From: DASXBA01 sp036406475 | GTDB taxonomy: Bacteria; Actinomycetota; Thermoleophilia; Solirubrobacterales; Thermoleophilaceae | Assembly: GCA_036406475.1 (NCBI GenBank) | Contig: DASXBA010000050.1 | Location: 1 to 64,000 of the forward strand | Length of the DNA stretch: 64,000 bases | Reading direction: 5' to 3' | Shown here: in pieces, positions 30,390-39,050 of the stretch | Position numbering within the stretch: the stretch's first letter is position 1 | How the letters are laid out: the number at the start of each line of letters is the position of its first letter | Program-made: the position numbers and the translations under genes | The notes under the pieces: model-generated | Databases searched by the model: none | The model's input: only the letters and a program-made list of their open reading frames with translations | What the model was told of the DNA's origin: nothing

Positions 30390-32195
30390 ATGAGTAGCGA
30401 TCGAAGCAAGTCCTCCATCGTCGAGATGGGTGCCGTTCGGGCGCCCGGCGACCGTTACGACGTGGCGATCCTGGGCGGCGGGCTGGCTGGCCTGACGCTC
30501 GCCATTCAGCTCAAGCAGGCGCGGCCGGACACGAGCGTGGTGGTGCTCGAGAAGCGCGAGGGTCCCGCTCCGCTCGCCGCCTTCAAGGTCGGTGAATCGA
30601 CGGTCCCGAGCGGCGCCCATTACTTCGCGGACGTCGTGGGCATGAGCGATCACCTCCACGAGGAGCAATTGATCAAGTGCGGCCTGCGCTACTTCCCCCC
30701 GGGCGACGGCAACCGCGACATCACCAAGCGACCTGAGATGGGTCCCCCCGCGTACCCGCCACACGACAACTTCCAGATCGACCGTGGACTGTTCGAGAAC
30801 AAGCTCGCCGCGCGCGCCCGCGCGCTCGGCGTGGAAGTCGCTCAGGGCTCACGCGTCGGTGAGGTCACCTTTGGGGATGACGTCCACAGCATTGCGTTCC
30901 AGCACTTCGGCGAGGATGCGACGACATCGGCGCGGTGGGTGGTTGACGCGACCGGTCGTGCCTCGTTGCTGAAGCGCAAGCTGGGGCTCCAGAAGGATTG
31001 CGGACACCACATCAACTCGGCTTGGTTCCGCCTCGGCGGCGGGCTCGACATCGAGGACTGGGGCCGCCAGGACGACGAGTGGATGGGCGCCGTCAGCACC
31101 CCGGGCATTCGTCAATTCAGCACCAATCACCTGCTCGGCGAGGGCTACTGGATCTGGATGATCCCGCTCTCATCGGGACCGATCAGCATCGGCGTCTGCG
31201 CCGATCCACGCTTTCACCCGTTCGAGCAGATCAACACGTTCGACGGCATGCTCGACTGGCTGCGCGAGCACGAGCCGCCGCTGGCCGAGTCGGTCGAGGG
31301 TCGCGTCGACGACATCGAGGACTTCCTGCGTGTGGAGGACTTCGCCTACGGCGTCGAGCGGATCCTCTCGCCGGACCGGTGGGCGCTGGTGGGCGAGGCG
31401 GGGGCGTTTACGGACCCGTTTTACTCGCCTGGCTCGGACTTCATCTGCTACAGCAACACATTCACCAGTGACGTGATCGCGCGAGACCTCGACGGAGAGG
31501 ACACCAGTGAGCGTCTGAACTATTACGACACTCTCTACCAGCGCGCGTTCGAGCACACGATTGCGAGGTACGAGGACAGCTACACGGTCTTCGGGAATGC
31601 ATGGGTCGTGTGCGGGCTGCTCGTCTGGGACTTCTACGCGAACCACTGTGGACTCGTCCTGCTCACGGTTCAGAACAAGCTGACGGACTTCGAGTTCATG
31701 CAGAGCGTCGACTCGGATCTCGATCGCCTGTTCCGGCTGAACATCAACATGCACAAGCTCTTCCGCGAGTGGAACGAGCTCGAGCACAAGGAGCGGCCGG
31801 CCGCATTCATCAAGCCGTTCCCGATCCTGGTGGCCGGCTTGCTCTCCCTGACCAAGGACTACCCCGACGACGATGCCATCCGGGAGGAGCTGCAGTCGCA
31901 GGTTCGCAATTCAGAGGCGTTGGCGGTGGCGATGTTCCATCGGGCAGCGAGCGCTCTGCCGGAGCCGCCGTCCCCCGACCAGGCGGTGAACCCGTACGCG
32001 GTCGGCCTGGATCCGGACAAGTGGGACGCCGACGGGCTGTTCGAAGAGCCCGGCCTGACGCTCGCGGAGGCCAAGGAGATCGCCGCCGGCGTCGACGCCA
32101 TCTGGGATGACTCGGTCAACCCGTTCGAAGGCGGCCCACCCGGCGGACCGCCCGCCGGCGTCAGCGGTGGCCCGCCCGGCGGACCGCCCGCTTAG
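30390..32195 (+). CDS. FAD-dependent halogenase-like enzyme with C-terminal GGPP tail
   Basis: 601 residues. FAD site AILGGGLAGLTLAIQL; the halogenase signature WIWMIP at 254-259; a lysine (K96, in EEQLIKCGLRYF) aligned by eye with the catalytic lysine of tryptophan halogenases. These suggest chlorination or bromination of an aromatic substrate, but non-halogenating relatives keep parts of the pattern. The C-terminus ends in two blocks of GGPPGGPPA, the tag also seen at 19307 and 21066. GAGGGGAG lies upstream, and a 5-codon reading frame (30380-30397) overlaps the start. Confidence 0.85.
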   Translation: MSSDRSKSSIVEMGAVRAPGDRYDVAILGGGLAGLTLAIQLKQARPDTSVVVLEKREGPAPLAAFKVGESTVPSGAHYFADVVGMSDHLHEEQLIKCGLRYFPPGDGNRDITKRPEMGPPAYPPHDNFQIDRGLFENKLAARARALGVEVAQGSRVGEVTFGDDVHSIAFQHFGEDATTSARWVVDATGRASLLKRKLGLQKDCGHHINSAWFRLGGGLDIEDWGRQDDEWMGAVSTPGIRQFSTNHLLGEGYWIWMIPLSSGPISIGVCADPRFHPFEQINTFDGMLDWLREHEPPLAESVEGRVDDIEDFLRVEDFAYGVERILSPDRWALVGEAGAFTDPFYSPGSDFICYSNTFTSDVIARDLDGEDTSERLNYYDTLYQRAFEHTIARYEDSYTVFGNAWVVCGLLVWDFYANHCGLVLLTVQNKLTDFEFMQSVDSDLDRLFRLNINMHKLFREWNELEHKERPAAFIKPFPILVAGLLSLTKDYPDDDAIREELQSQVRNSEALAVAMFHRAASALPEPPSPDQAVNPYAVGLDPDKWDADGLFEEPGLTLAEAKEIAAGVDAIWDDSVNPFEGGPPGGPPAGVSGGPPGGPPA

Positions 32196-32199
32196 TTGC

Positions 32200-32228
32200 T
32201 TCCATCGGCCCCAGTCGTGGATTAGGAT
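32200..32228 (+). promoter_or_regulatory. Promoter of the FHA-FHA-ABC gene
   Basis: TTCCAT (32200-32205), 17-base spacer, TAGGAT (32223-32228), then 6 bases to GTG 32235, again predicting a leaderless mRNA. The -35 box is weak. Confidence 0.45.
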
Positions 32229-32234
32229 CGCCGG

Positions 32235-33983
32235 GTGTCACAGGCGACTCTGGCCATTGTTCAGGGCGTCGACGCCGGGCGCGAATTCTCAGTCACGGGT
32301 ACGACGGTGGTTGGCCGTGACCGCGGCGCCGACGTCGTCATCGCGGATACCGAGGTCTCCACCAAGCACGCCGCATTCGATCTCGTAGCCGGCGGCATCG
32401 CGGTGCAGGACCTGGGGTCCACCAACGGCACGTTCGTGAACGGCCAGCGTGTGACGGGTTCCCACCCGCTCCAGCCGGGAGACCAGGTCCAGATCGGGGC
32501 GACCGTGGTGCAGGTGCGCCAGCCGGTCGAGGCCACAGCCGAACAAGCGGGCAGTCCCCCCGGTGCTCAGATCACCCACGGAAGGCGGATCCCGGCCCTG
32601 CCGGTGCTCGAGTTCGTAGCGGGGCAGTATGCGGGGACGGAGATGCCGGTCGGCGCTCCGATCGTGGTGGGCAGGGATCCCGGCGTGGCGGACGTCGTTC
32701 TCGACCAGGACTCCGAGATTTCGCGGAGACACACCAGCTTCTCGCCGGCCGGGGCGGGTCTGGTCGTTCAGGACCTGGGCTCCACGAACGGGACGATCGT
32801 CAACGGCCATCGCCTCGATTACGCGGTGACGCTTGGCACCGGTGACCAGGCCCAGATGGGGCAGACCATCGTCAAGGTGCGACTCGGAGAGCCGCAGGCC
32901 GAGCCTGCGCCGGCGGCGGTGGCCGCTCCCGTCGCCGCAGCCGCGCCCGGCGCTCAGCCCAACGACATCGTCGCCGAAGCTCTCGTCAAGGAGTTCGGCA
33001 GCCACCGCGCCGTGGACCAGGTCAACCTGTACGTGAACCCGGCAGAGATCTACGGGTTCCTCGGCCCGAACGGCGCCGGCAAGTCGACGACCGTCCACAT
33101 GCTCACGACGCTGCTGCCCCCCAGCGGCGGGCGCGCGCGCATAGCGGGGTACGACGTTGCGACCGAGGGAGCGTCCGTCCGTTCTTCGATCGGCGTCGCC
33201 CTCCAGGCGGCTGCCCTCGATCCGAACCTCAACGCCTGGGAGCACATGGACCTCCAGACGGCCCTCCAAGGCCTGCCGAGGGCCCAGCGTCGAGCGCGCG
33301 GCGAGGACCTGCTGGAGCGGGTAGGACTCACCGACGCGGCCGACCGGCGCGTCGGCGGCTACTCCGGGGGAATGAAGCGCAGGCTCGACCTGGCGCTGGC
33401 CCTGGTCCACTGGCCCCGCGTGTTGTTCCTCGACGAGCCGACGACCGGGCTCGACCCGCAAAGCCGAACCGCTCTGTGGGAGGAGGTGGCCCGGCTCGTG
33501 AGGGAGGAGGGCATGACCGTCTTCCTCACGACCCAGTACCTCGAGGAGGCCGACATCATGGCCGACCGGGTGGGGATCATCGACCACGGGGAGATCGTGG
33601 CCGAGGGGAGCCCGGCGGCGCTCAAGGAGGAGATCGGCCGGCCAACGGTCGAGGTCCTCCCCCTGAATGACGCCGAGTGGGCAGCCGTGAGCCAGGTGCT
33701 CGAAAGCTTCGGCGAGCTGGTCAGCACCGCCAACAGGGGGGTTGCGGCCCGTCTTCGCCCGGGAGTAGACGATCTGGCCGATGTGGTTCGTGCGCTGGAC
33801 AGCCGGGGTCTTCGGGTGGCGAACCTGCAGCTTCACGCACCCACGCTGGATGACGTCTTCCTGGTCAAGACAGGACGCTCCCTCGAGGGCGCCGCCGAGG
33901 AGGACGAGGCGCCCGCGCCGGACGCCCTGGAGCTGAATGCCGGCGCGGTACCCGGTGCGACGGGCCAGTTCGGCAGCTACTGA
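32235..33983 (+). CDS. FHA-FHA-ABC transporter ATPase (DrrA-like)
   Basis: 582 residues. Two FHA domains (about 1-95, DLGSTNGTFVNGQRV; about 120-217, DLGSTNGTIVNGHRL) are followed by an Ala/Pro linker and a DrrA-like ABC ATPase: Walker A 277-285 GPNGAGKST, signature GYSGGMKRRLDLALAL, Walker B LFLDEPTTGLDP. The C-terminal extension (VEVLPLNDAEW...) is typical of antibiotic-exporting DrrA proteins. Its likely permeases are at 23578 and 24354, 8 kb away. FHA domains suggest activity or assembly tied to Ser/Thr phosphorylation. Confidence 0.92.
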   Translation: MSQATLAIVQGVDAGREFSVTGTTVVGRDRGADVVIADTEVSTKHAAFDLVAGGIAVQDLGSTNGTFVNGQRVTGSHPLQPGDQVQIGATVVQVRQPVEATAEQAGSPPGAQITHGRRIPALPVLEFVAGQYAGTEMPVGAPIVVGRDPGVADVVLDQDSEISRRHTSFSPAGAGLVVQDLGSTNGTIVNGHRLDYAVTLGTGDQAQMGQTIVKVRLGEPQAEPAPAAVAAPVAAAAPGAQPNDIVAEALVKEFGSHRAVDQVNLYVNPAEIYGFLGPNGAGKSTTVHMLTTLLPPSGGRARIAGYDVATEGASVRSSIGVALQAAALDPNLNAWEHMDLQTALQGLPRAQRRARGEDLLERVGLTDAADRRVGGYSGGMKRRLDLALALVHWPRVLFLDEPTTGLDPQSRTALWEEVARLVREEGMTVFLTTQYLEEADIMADRVGIIDHGEIVAEGSPAALKEEIGRPTVEVLPLNDAEWAAVSQVLESFGELVSTANRGVAARLRPGVDDLADVVRALDSRGLRVANLQLHAPTLDDVFLVKTGRSLEGAAEEDEAPAPDALELNAGAVPGATGQFGSY

Positions 33984-34001
33984 GCCGTCCTCTCGGTCCA
34001 G

Positions 34002-34874
34002 CTAGTCGTATCCGCTCGGGATGAGCCGGTGGGAGCGATCGTCGAGGACGACGACGCCCCCGTCCGGAAGCCATCGCTCCGCCCCCTCGGGCCCGCTGAG
34101 AACCGCCGCCTTGGCGCGGGACTCGGCCTCGAGGGCGGTGGGGGCGATCGCGGTGGCCTGCACCACCCCGGTGAACGCCGGCTCGCCCGTGGCCGGATCC
34201 AGGAGATGGTGCGCCGGCGTGCCGTCCGGCTTGAGCCAGCTCCGCCTCGTGATGCCGCTGGTGGCGACGCCGGCGGCTCTGAGCGACAGCGTCTGCAGGA
34301 CCGTCCCGTCGAACGGGCTGGCCACCTCCACCGGCCGAGGCACGCCGTCGGCTCCGCCCACGCGCACGTCGCCGGCGGCCTCGATCGCGAACGTGGAGTG
34401 CGCGCCCAGAGCCCGCGCGAGCATGTCCGCAGCCAGGCCCTTGCAGATGCCGCCGCTGTCGAGCAGCGTCCCCGGCGGCCTGGCGATCGTGCGGGCGCTC
34501 CGGTCGACAGCGATCCGCTCCCAGCGCCGCGCCGGGCTCGGGCCGGCCGGCCGCCGCCGCGGAGCGAGCTCGAGGATGCGCTCGAGCGCCACCGAGCTGT
34601 CGAGGTCCCCCCGGTAGCCCACGCTCTCGATATCGCCGAGGAGCGTGGCGTCCACCAGCCCGCCGGTCCGCTCCGCGGCTTCGACCACGGCCTCCGCGAA
34701 GCGGGCCATCGAGTCGCTCACCTCCACCAGCTCGCGCTGGTCGGCGTTGAGCCGCGAGAGCTCGCTGCCGGGCTCGAAGCGGGTGAAGCGGTCGTGCCAG
34801 TCGAGGAGGAAGCGGCGGGCCATGTCCGCCGCCCCGGCGGCGCTGCGCCCCGGCGCGTCGCCCGTCACGGCCAC
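34002..34874 (-). CDS. ApbE-like FAD:protein FMN transferase
   Basis: About 290 residues. LLDSGGICKGLAADMLARAL and TSGITRRSWLKPDGTPAHHL with DPATGEP are ApbE signatures; these enzymes attach FMN covalently to threonine in target proteins, or process flavin. The nearest ATG/GTG/TTG start is GTG 34874, yet the in-frame upstream sequence reads RQFACFGSTCTVAV, which looks like the conserved first strand of the family. Either an unusual start or a sequence change upstream is implied. It is last in the xfp operon, next to a flavin split-barrel gene. Confidence 0.8.
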   Translation of the reverse strand: MAVTGDAPGRSAAGAADMARRFLLDWHDRFTRFEPGSELSRLNADQRELVEVSDSMARFAEAVVEAAERTGGLVDATLLGDIESVGYRGDLDSSVALERILELAPRRRPAGPSPARRWERIAVDRSARTIARPPGTLLDSGGICKGLAADMLARALGAHSTFAIEAAGDVRVGGADGVPRPVEVASPFDGTVLQTLSLRAAGVATSGITRRSWLKPDGTPAHHLLDPATGEPAFTGVVQATAIAPTALEAESRAKAAVLSGPEGAERWLPDGGVVVLDDRSHRLIPSGYD

Positions 34875-34923
34875 CGTGCAGGTGGAGCCGAAGCAGGCGA
34901 ACTGCCGGCGCTGCTCCGCCCCG

Positions 34924-35388
34924 CTACTCCCCGTAGACGACGTCGCTCTTGTAGGAGAAGCCGAACTCCTCCGAGTCCTTCTCGGTGCCCGAGTTGTCGA
35001 TGAACTCGAGCTCGTCGGGGCGGACGCGGTAGAACGAGATGTTGGCCGTGGAGCCGCCCGGCGTGAGGTCGGGGAACTTCTCGCCGAACTTCATCGCCGC
35101 CTCCGCGATGCCCTCGCCGGTCACGGGCTCGCAGCTGCCGGATCCCTGCACGCCCTTCGTCTGGCGCCAGTCCGGCGCGTACTCGTCGATCGCGAAGCCG
35201 ACTCGGCCGTTCGCCTTCGCGTTCTGGGCCGTCCGCGAGGACGGCTTCAGCCAGATCGTGATGTCGATGCCGTCGCTGACGTAGAGGTAGGTCGCCGCGT
35301 GGGGCGAGCCGTCGCTCGACACCGTGGCGAGCGTCAGGGCGCTCTCCCCGGCGATGTAGTCGACAACGTGCTGCGGGACGTCCGCCAT
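34924..35388 (-). CDS. FMN split-barrel (PNPOx-like) protein
   Basis: 154 residues. HVVDYIAGESALTLATVSSD and FAIDEYAPDWRQTKGVQGSG match closely the N-terminal half of the cNMP-fused protein at 13376, showing they are paralogues; this copy has no cNMP domain. The family binds FMN or related flavins; the substrate is unknown. It lies 13 bases after accC and before the ApbE-like gene. Confidence 0.82.
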   Translation of the reverse strand: MADVPQHVVDYIAGESALTLATVSSDGSPHAATYLYVSDGIDITIWLKPSSRTAQNAKANGRVGFAIDEYAPDWRQTKGVQGSGSCEPVTGEGIAEAAMKFGEKFPDLTPGGSTANISFYRVRPDELEFIDNSGTEKDSEEFGFSYKSDVVYGE

Positions 35389-35401
35389 GTCTGCCTCCTC
35401 G

Positions 35402-36775
35402 CTAGCTCGCCGCCGCGGCGGCCGGCTCGTCGCTCATGAAGTGCTCGAGGAAATCGGTGGAGACGTCGCCCGAGCGGAACTGGTCGTTGGCGAAGACGCG
35501 GCGGTGGAACGGGATCGTGGTCTTCACGCCGCGGCCCTCGATGCGGAACTCGGAGAGCGCGCGGTCCATGCGCTCGATCGCCATCGCCCGGTCGGGCGCC
35601 CAGACAATGAGCTTGGCGATCAGCGAGTCGTAGAAGGGGCTGATGACCCAGCCCGGATAGCAGTGCGAGTCGACGCGGGTGCCCGGCCCGCCGGGCGGCT
35701 CGTACACGTCGAGCCGGCCCGCGGTGGGCGCGAAGTCCTTGTCCGGGTCCTCGGCGTTGATGCGGCACTCGATCGAGTGGCCGCGCAGCTGGACCTGGTC
35801 CTGTGAGACGGACAGCGCCTCACCGGCGGCCACGCGGATCTGCTCCTGGATCAGGTCCGAGCTCGTGATCATCTCCGACACCGGGTGCTCGACCTGGATG
35901 CGGGCGTTCATCTCCATGAACGACAGGTTGCCGTCGTCGTCGAGCAGGAACTCCATCGTGCCGGCGCCCGTGTAGCCCACCGAGAGGGCGCCGTTCACCG
36001 CGCGCTCGCCGATGTCCTTGCGCGCCTCGTCGCTGAGGTGGATCGAGGGCGCCTCCTCGATCAGCTTCTGGTGGCGGCGCTGCACCGAGCAGTCGCGCTC
36101 GAAGAAGTAGACGCCGCTGCCGTGGCCGTCGCAGACGAGCTGGACCTCGGTGTGCCGGGGCGCCTCGAGGTAGCGCTCGATGTAGACGGCGCTGTCCTTG
36201 AAGATCGCCTGGGCGGTGGCGCGGGTGGTCTTGTAGAGGCGGACCAGGTCCTCGGACTTGCGGACCACGTTCATGCCGCGGCCGCCGCCGCCCGCCACGG
36301 CCTTGATGATCACGGGGTATCCGATGTCGTCGGCGATCTCCTGGGCCTCGTCCTCGGTCGGAACCGGTTCGATCGTGCCGGGAAGCAGCGGCAGGCCGGC
36401 CTTCTGCATCAGGTCGCGGGCGATCGCCTTGTCGCCGACACTCTCCATCACCTCGGGCTTGGGTCCTATGAAGGTGATGTCGTTGTCCGCGCAGATCTCG
36501 GCGAAGAACGGGTCCTCGGAGAGGAAGCCGTAGCCGGGGTGGATCGCGTCGGCCCCGGTCTTCTGCGCGGCGCCGATCACGTTGGGGATGTGCAGGTAGC
36601 TCTTGCCGACCGCGGGCGGGCCGACGCGGACTGCCTCGTCGGCGAACTTGACCACGGCGGACTCCTCGTCGGCGGTGGAGTAGATGGCCACCGACTTGAC
36701 TCCGAGCTCGCGGCAGGCGCGGGCGACGCGTAGGGCGATCTCGCCCCGGTTGGCGATCAGGACCTTCTCGAACAC
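35402..36775 (-). CDS. accC: Acetyl-CoA carboxylase, biotin carboxylase subunit
   Basis: 457 residues carboxylating the biotin of BCCP with ATP and bicarbonate. Visible signatures: FEKVLIANRGEIALRVARAC, HPGYGFLSEDPFFAEIC, the ATP-grasp glycine loop GGGGRGMNVV, FMEMNARIQVEHPVSEMI and the end SFIDEYAPDW-free tail EHFMSDEPA. Length is that of a free AccC (not an AccA3-type fusion). It follows accB by 6 bases and precedes the split-barrel gene by 13, in the xfp-to-apbE unit. Confidence 0.96.
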   Translation of the reverse strand: MFEKVLIANRGEIALRVARACRELGVKSVAIYSTADEESAVVKFADEAVRVGPPAVGKSYLHIPNVIGAAQKTGADAIHPGYGFLSEDPFFAEICADNDITFIGPKPEVMESVGDKAIARDLMQKAGLPLLPGTIEPVPTEDEAQEIADDIGYPVIIKAVAGGGGRGMNVVRKSEDLVRLYKTTRATAQAIFKDSAVYIERYLEAPRHTEVQLVCDGHGSGVYFFERDCSVQRRHQKLIEEAPSIHLSDEARKDIGERAVNGALSVGYTGAGTMEFLLDDDGNLSFMEMNARIQVEHPVSEMITSSDLIQEQIRVAAGEALSVSQDQVQLRGHSIECRINAEDPDKDFAPTAGRLDVYEPPGGPGTRVDSHCYPGWVISPFYDSLIAKLIVWAPDRAMAIERMDRALSEFRIEGRGVKTTIPFHRRVFANDQFRSGDVSTDFLEHFMSDEPAAAAAS

Positions 36776-36781
36776 GCGCGC

Positions 36782-37312
36782 CTACTCTTCCGCCGGCTCG
36801 AGGTACATGAGCACCTGTTCGAACTCGACCGGCTCGCCGTCCTTGACCAGGATCTCGGCGACCTTGCCGCCCTCGCCGGCGGCGACCTCGTTCATCAGCT
36901 TCATCGCCTCGACGATGCAGACCGTCTGGCCCACCTCGACCACGTCGCCCTCGTCGGCAAACGCCTTGGCCCCCGGCTGGGCGGCCCGGTAGAAGGTGCC
37001 CACGAGCGGCGCGAGGACCGGGATGCGATTGTCGGCCGGGGCGTCGTCGGTGATCGCCGCGAACGCGCCGGATGCGCCGCGCGCCTCGGGGGCCACGCCC
37101 ATCCCGCCCGCGCCCGTGGCCAGGTGGCCGCTGATCGCGGGAGCATCGCCGCCCTCCGCGGGCGCGGCCGGAGCGGGCCCGCCGCGCTCGATCTCGATCT
37201 TGTACTCGCCGGCCTTGACCGCGAAGCGCTGGACGCTGGTGCCCTCCAGGCGGCGCACCAGGTCCCGAGCTTCGGCCCAGGTCGACTCGATCATGTTCTT
37301 GTCGTCGCTCAT
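36782..37312 (-). CDS. accB: Biotin carboxyl carrier protein (BCCP)
   Basis: 176 residues. The C-terminal biotinyl domain has VEAMKLMNEV, with K138 the predicted biotinylated residue. The N-terminus (MIESTWAEARDLVRRLEGTS) and a Pro/Ala-rich linker are as in free BCCPs. It carries the carboxyl group between AccC and AccDA. Gaps to its neighbours are only 6-7 bases, so subunits are made together. Confidence 0.95.
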   Translation of the reverse strand: MSDDKNMIESTWAEARDLVRRLEGTSVQRFAVKAGEYKIEIERGGPAPAAPAEGGDAPAISGHLATGAGGMGVAPEARGASGAFAAITDDAPADNRIPVLAPLVGTFYRAAQPGAKAFADEGDVVEVGQTVCIVEAMKLMNEVAAGEGGKVAEILVKDGEPVEFEQVLMYLEPAEE

Positions 37313-37319
37313 GGCCCTC

Positions 37320-39050
37320 CTAGGTGGTGATCGGCGGAAGCACTGGCTGCCGACCGGGGGCCCCGAACTTTCGGAACCGGTCGTAGCGCCTCTCGAGGAG
37401 CTTGTCGGTGGGTAGGCGAAGCAGCTCGCGCAGGCTGTAGACGAGCGCGCGCTTGAGGTTCGCCGCCGCCGCCTGCTTGTCGGTGTGCGCGCCCTCGGCG
37501 GGCTCGGGCACCACCGCGTCCATGATCTCGAGCCGCAGCAGGTCGGGTGCGGTGATCCGCAGCGAGGCGGCGGCCCGAGGCGCGGCGGCGGCGTCCTTGA
37601 ACAGGATCGTCGCGCAGCCCTCGGGGCTGATCACGGAGTAGTACGAGTTCTCCAGCATCATCACCCGGTCGGCTGCGGCCAGGGCGAGCGCGCCGCCGCT
37701 GCCGCCCTCGCCGGTCACGATCGTCACGCTGGGCACGCGCAGGCGCGACTGGAGCATGATCGACTCGGCGATCGCGTTCGACTGGCCGCGCTCCTCGGCG
37801 CCGATGCCGGGGTAGGCGCCGGCCGTGTCCACCAGCGTGACCACGGGGATGCCGAACTTCTCCGCGTAGCGCATCAGGCGCATGCCCTTGCGGTAGCCGT
37901 CCGGCTCGGGCATGCCGAAGTTGCGCTCCATCATCTCGCCGGTCGTCGAGCCCTTCTGGTGCCCGATCAGCATCACCGGCAGCTCGCCGAGGCGGGCGAG
38001 GCCGGAGACGATGGCGGGGTCGTCCCTGAAGCCGCGGTCGCCGTGCAGCTCGAGGAAGTCGTCGAAGACGAAGCCGACGTAGTCGAGGGTGTGCGGCCGC
38101 CCGAGCTCGCGCGCGAGCTGGACGACCTCCCACGGGTCGCGCTCGCTCAGCACCTCGGCCTCCTCGACCGGGTCCTCGCCCTCGGTCTCCGGCAGCTTGG
38201 CCACGAGCTCCTCCGGCTCGGCGCCGCGCGCGTCCTCGATGTAGGCGTGAAACTCGATCAGGTTGCGGATCGTGCGGCCCAGGTTCTCCCGCGTCTCGAC
38301 CAGGTCGAGCATGCCGTGGTCCATCAGGAAGCCGGCGGTCTGGAAGCCGTCGGGGAGCTTCTCGCGAATCGTCTGCTCGATCACGGAGGGGCCGGCGAAG
38401 CCGATGTGGGCGTCCGGCTCGGCGATCAGGACGTCGCCGAGGGTGGCGAACGAGGCGCTGACGCCGCCGTAGGTCGGGTCGGTGAGGAGCGAGGCGTAGA
38501 GGAGGCCCTCCTCGTTGAGCCGCCCGATCGCCTGGCTCGTCTTGGCCATCTGCATCAGCGAGACGCAGCCCTCCTGCATGCGAGCGCCGCCGGAGGCGGA
38601 GATCACGAGCAGCGGGATGCGCTTCTCGAGCGCCAGCTCGGCGGCGCGGGTGATCGACTCGCCCACCGCGCTGCCCATGCTGCCGCCGACGAAGTCGAAG
38701 TCGATGCCGGCCAGCACGAGCGGCTTCCCGTCGATGGTGGCGGTGCCGTAGAGGCCGCCGTCCTTGGAGCCGGTCTTGCTCTGGGCGGCCGAGATGCGGT
38801 CGGGGTAGGGCTTCGAGTCCGCGAACGAGAGCGCGTCGATCGGCTCGAGGTCGGCGGACAGCTCCTCGAAGCTGCCCTCGTCCACGAGCTGCGCGATCCG
38901 GTCGCGCAGGCGCAGCCGGAAGTGGTGGTTGCACTCGGGGCAGACGTGCAGGTTTCGCTTGAGGCGCTTGTGGTAGACGAACGCCTCGCAGGCCGGGCAG
39001 CGCCGCCAGTCTGCCGACGCGGGTCGGGCCGGTGCTGCCACCTCAGCCAT
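37320..39050 (-). CDS. accDA: Fused acetyl-CoA carboxylase carboxyltransferase AccD-AccA
   Basis: 576 residues joining both carboxyltransferase halves. The N-terminal beta half has the zinc finger (C18, C21, C37, C40) and GGSMGSAVGESITRA plus SASGGARMQEG; the C-terminal alpha half has VGFVFDDFLELHGDRGF and LVDTAGAYPGIGAEERGQ. It transfers the carboxyl group from biotin to acetyl-CoA to give malonyl-CoA. ATG 39050 was chosen because the zinc finger follows directly; it overlaps the TPR gene by 8 bases. Fusions occur in some actinobacteria and chloroflexi-type lineages. Confidence 0.95.
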   Translation of the reverse strand: MAEVAAPARPASADWRRCPACEAFVYHKRLKRNLHVCPECNHHFRLRLRDRIAQLVDEGSFEELSADLEPIDALSFADSKPYPDRISAAQSKTGSKDGGLYGTATIDGKPLVLAGIDFDFVGGSMGSAVGESITRAAELALEKRIPLLVISASGGARMQEGCVSLMQMAKTSQAIGRLNEEGLLYASLLTDPTYGGVSASFATLGDVLIAEPDAHIGFAGPSVIEQTIREKLPDGFQTAGFLMDHGMLDLVETRENLGRTIRNLIEFHAYIEDARGAEPEELVAKLPETEGEDPVEEAEVLSERDPWEVVQLARELGRPHTLDYVGFVFDDFLELHGDRGFRDDPAIVSGLARLGELPVMLIGHQKGSTTGEMMERNFGMPEPDGYRKGMRLMRYAEKFGIPVVTLVDTAGAYPGIGAEERGQSNAIAESIMLQSRLRVPSVTIVTGEGGSGGALALAAADRVMMLENSYYSVISPEGCATILFKDAAAAPRAAASLRITAPDLLRLEIMDAVVPEPAEGAHTDKQAAAANLKRALVYSLRELLRLPTDKLLERRYDRFRKFGAPGRQPVLPPITT

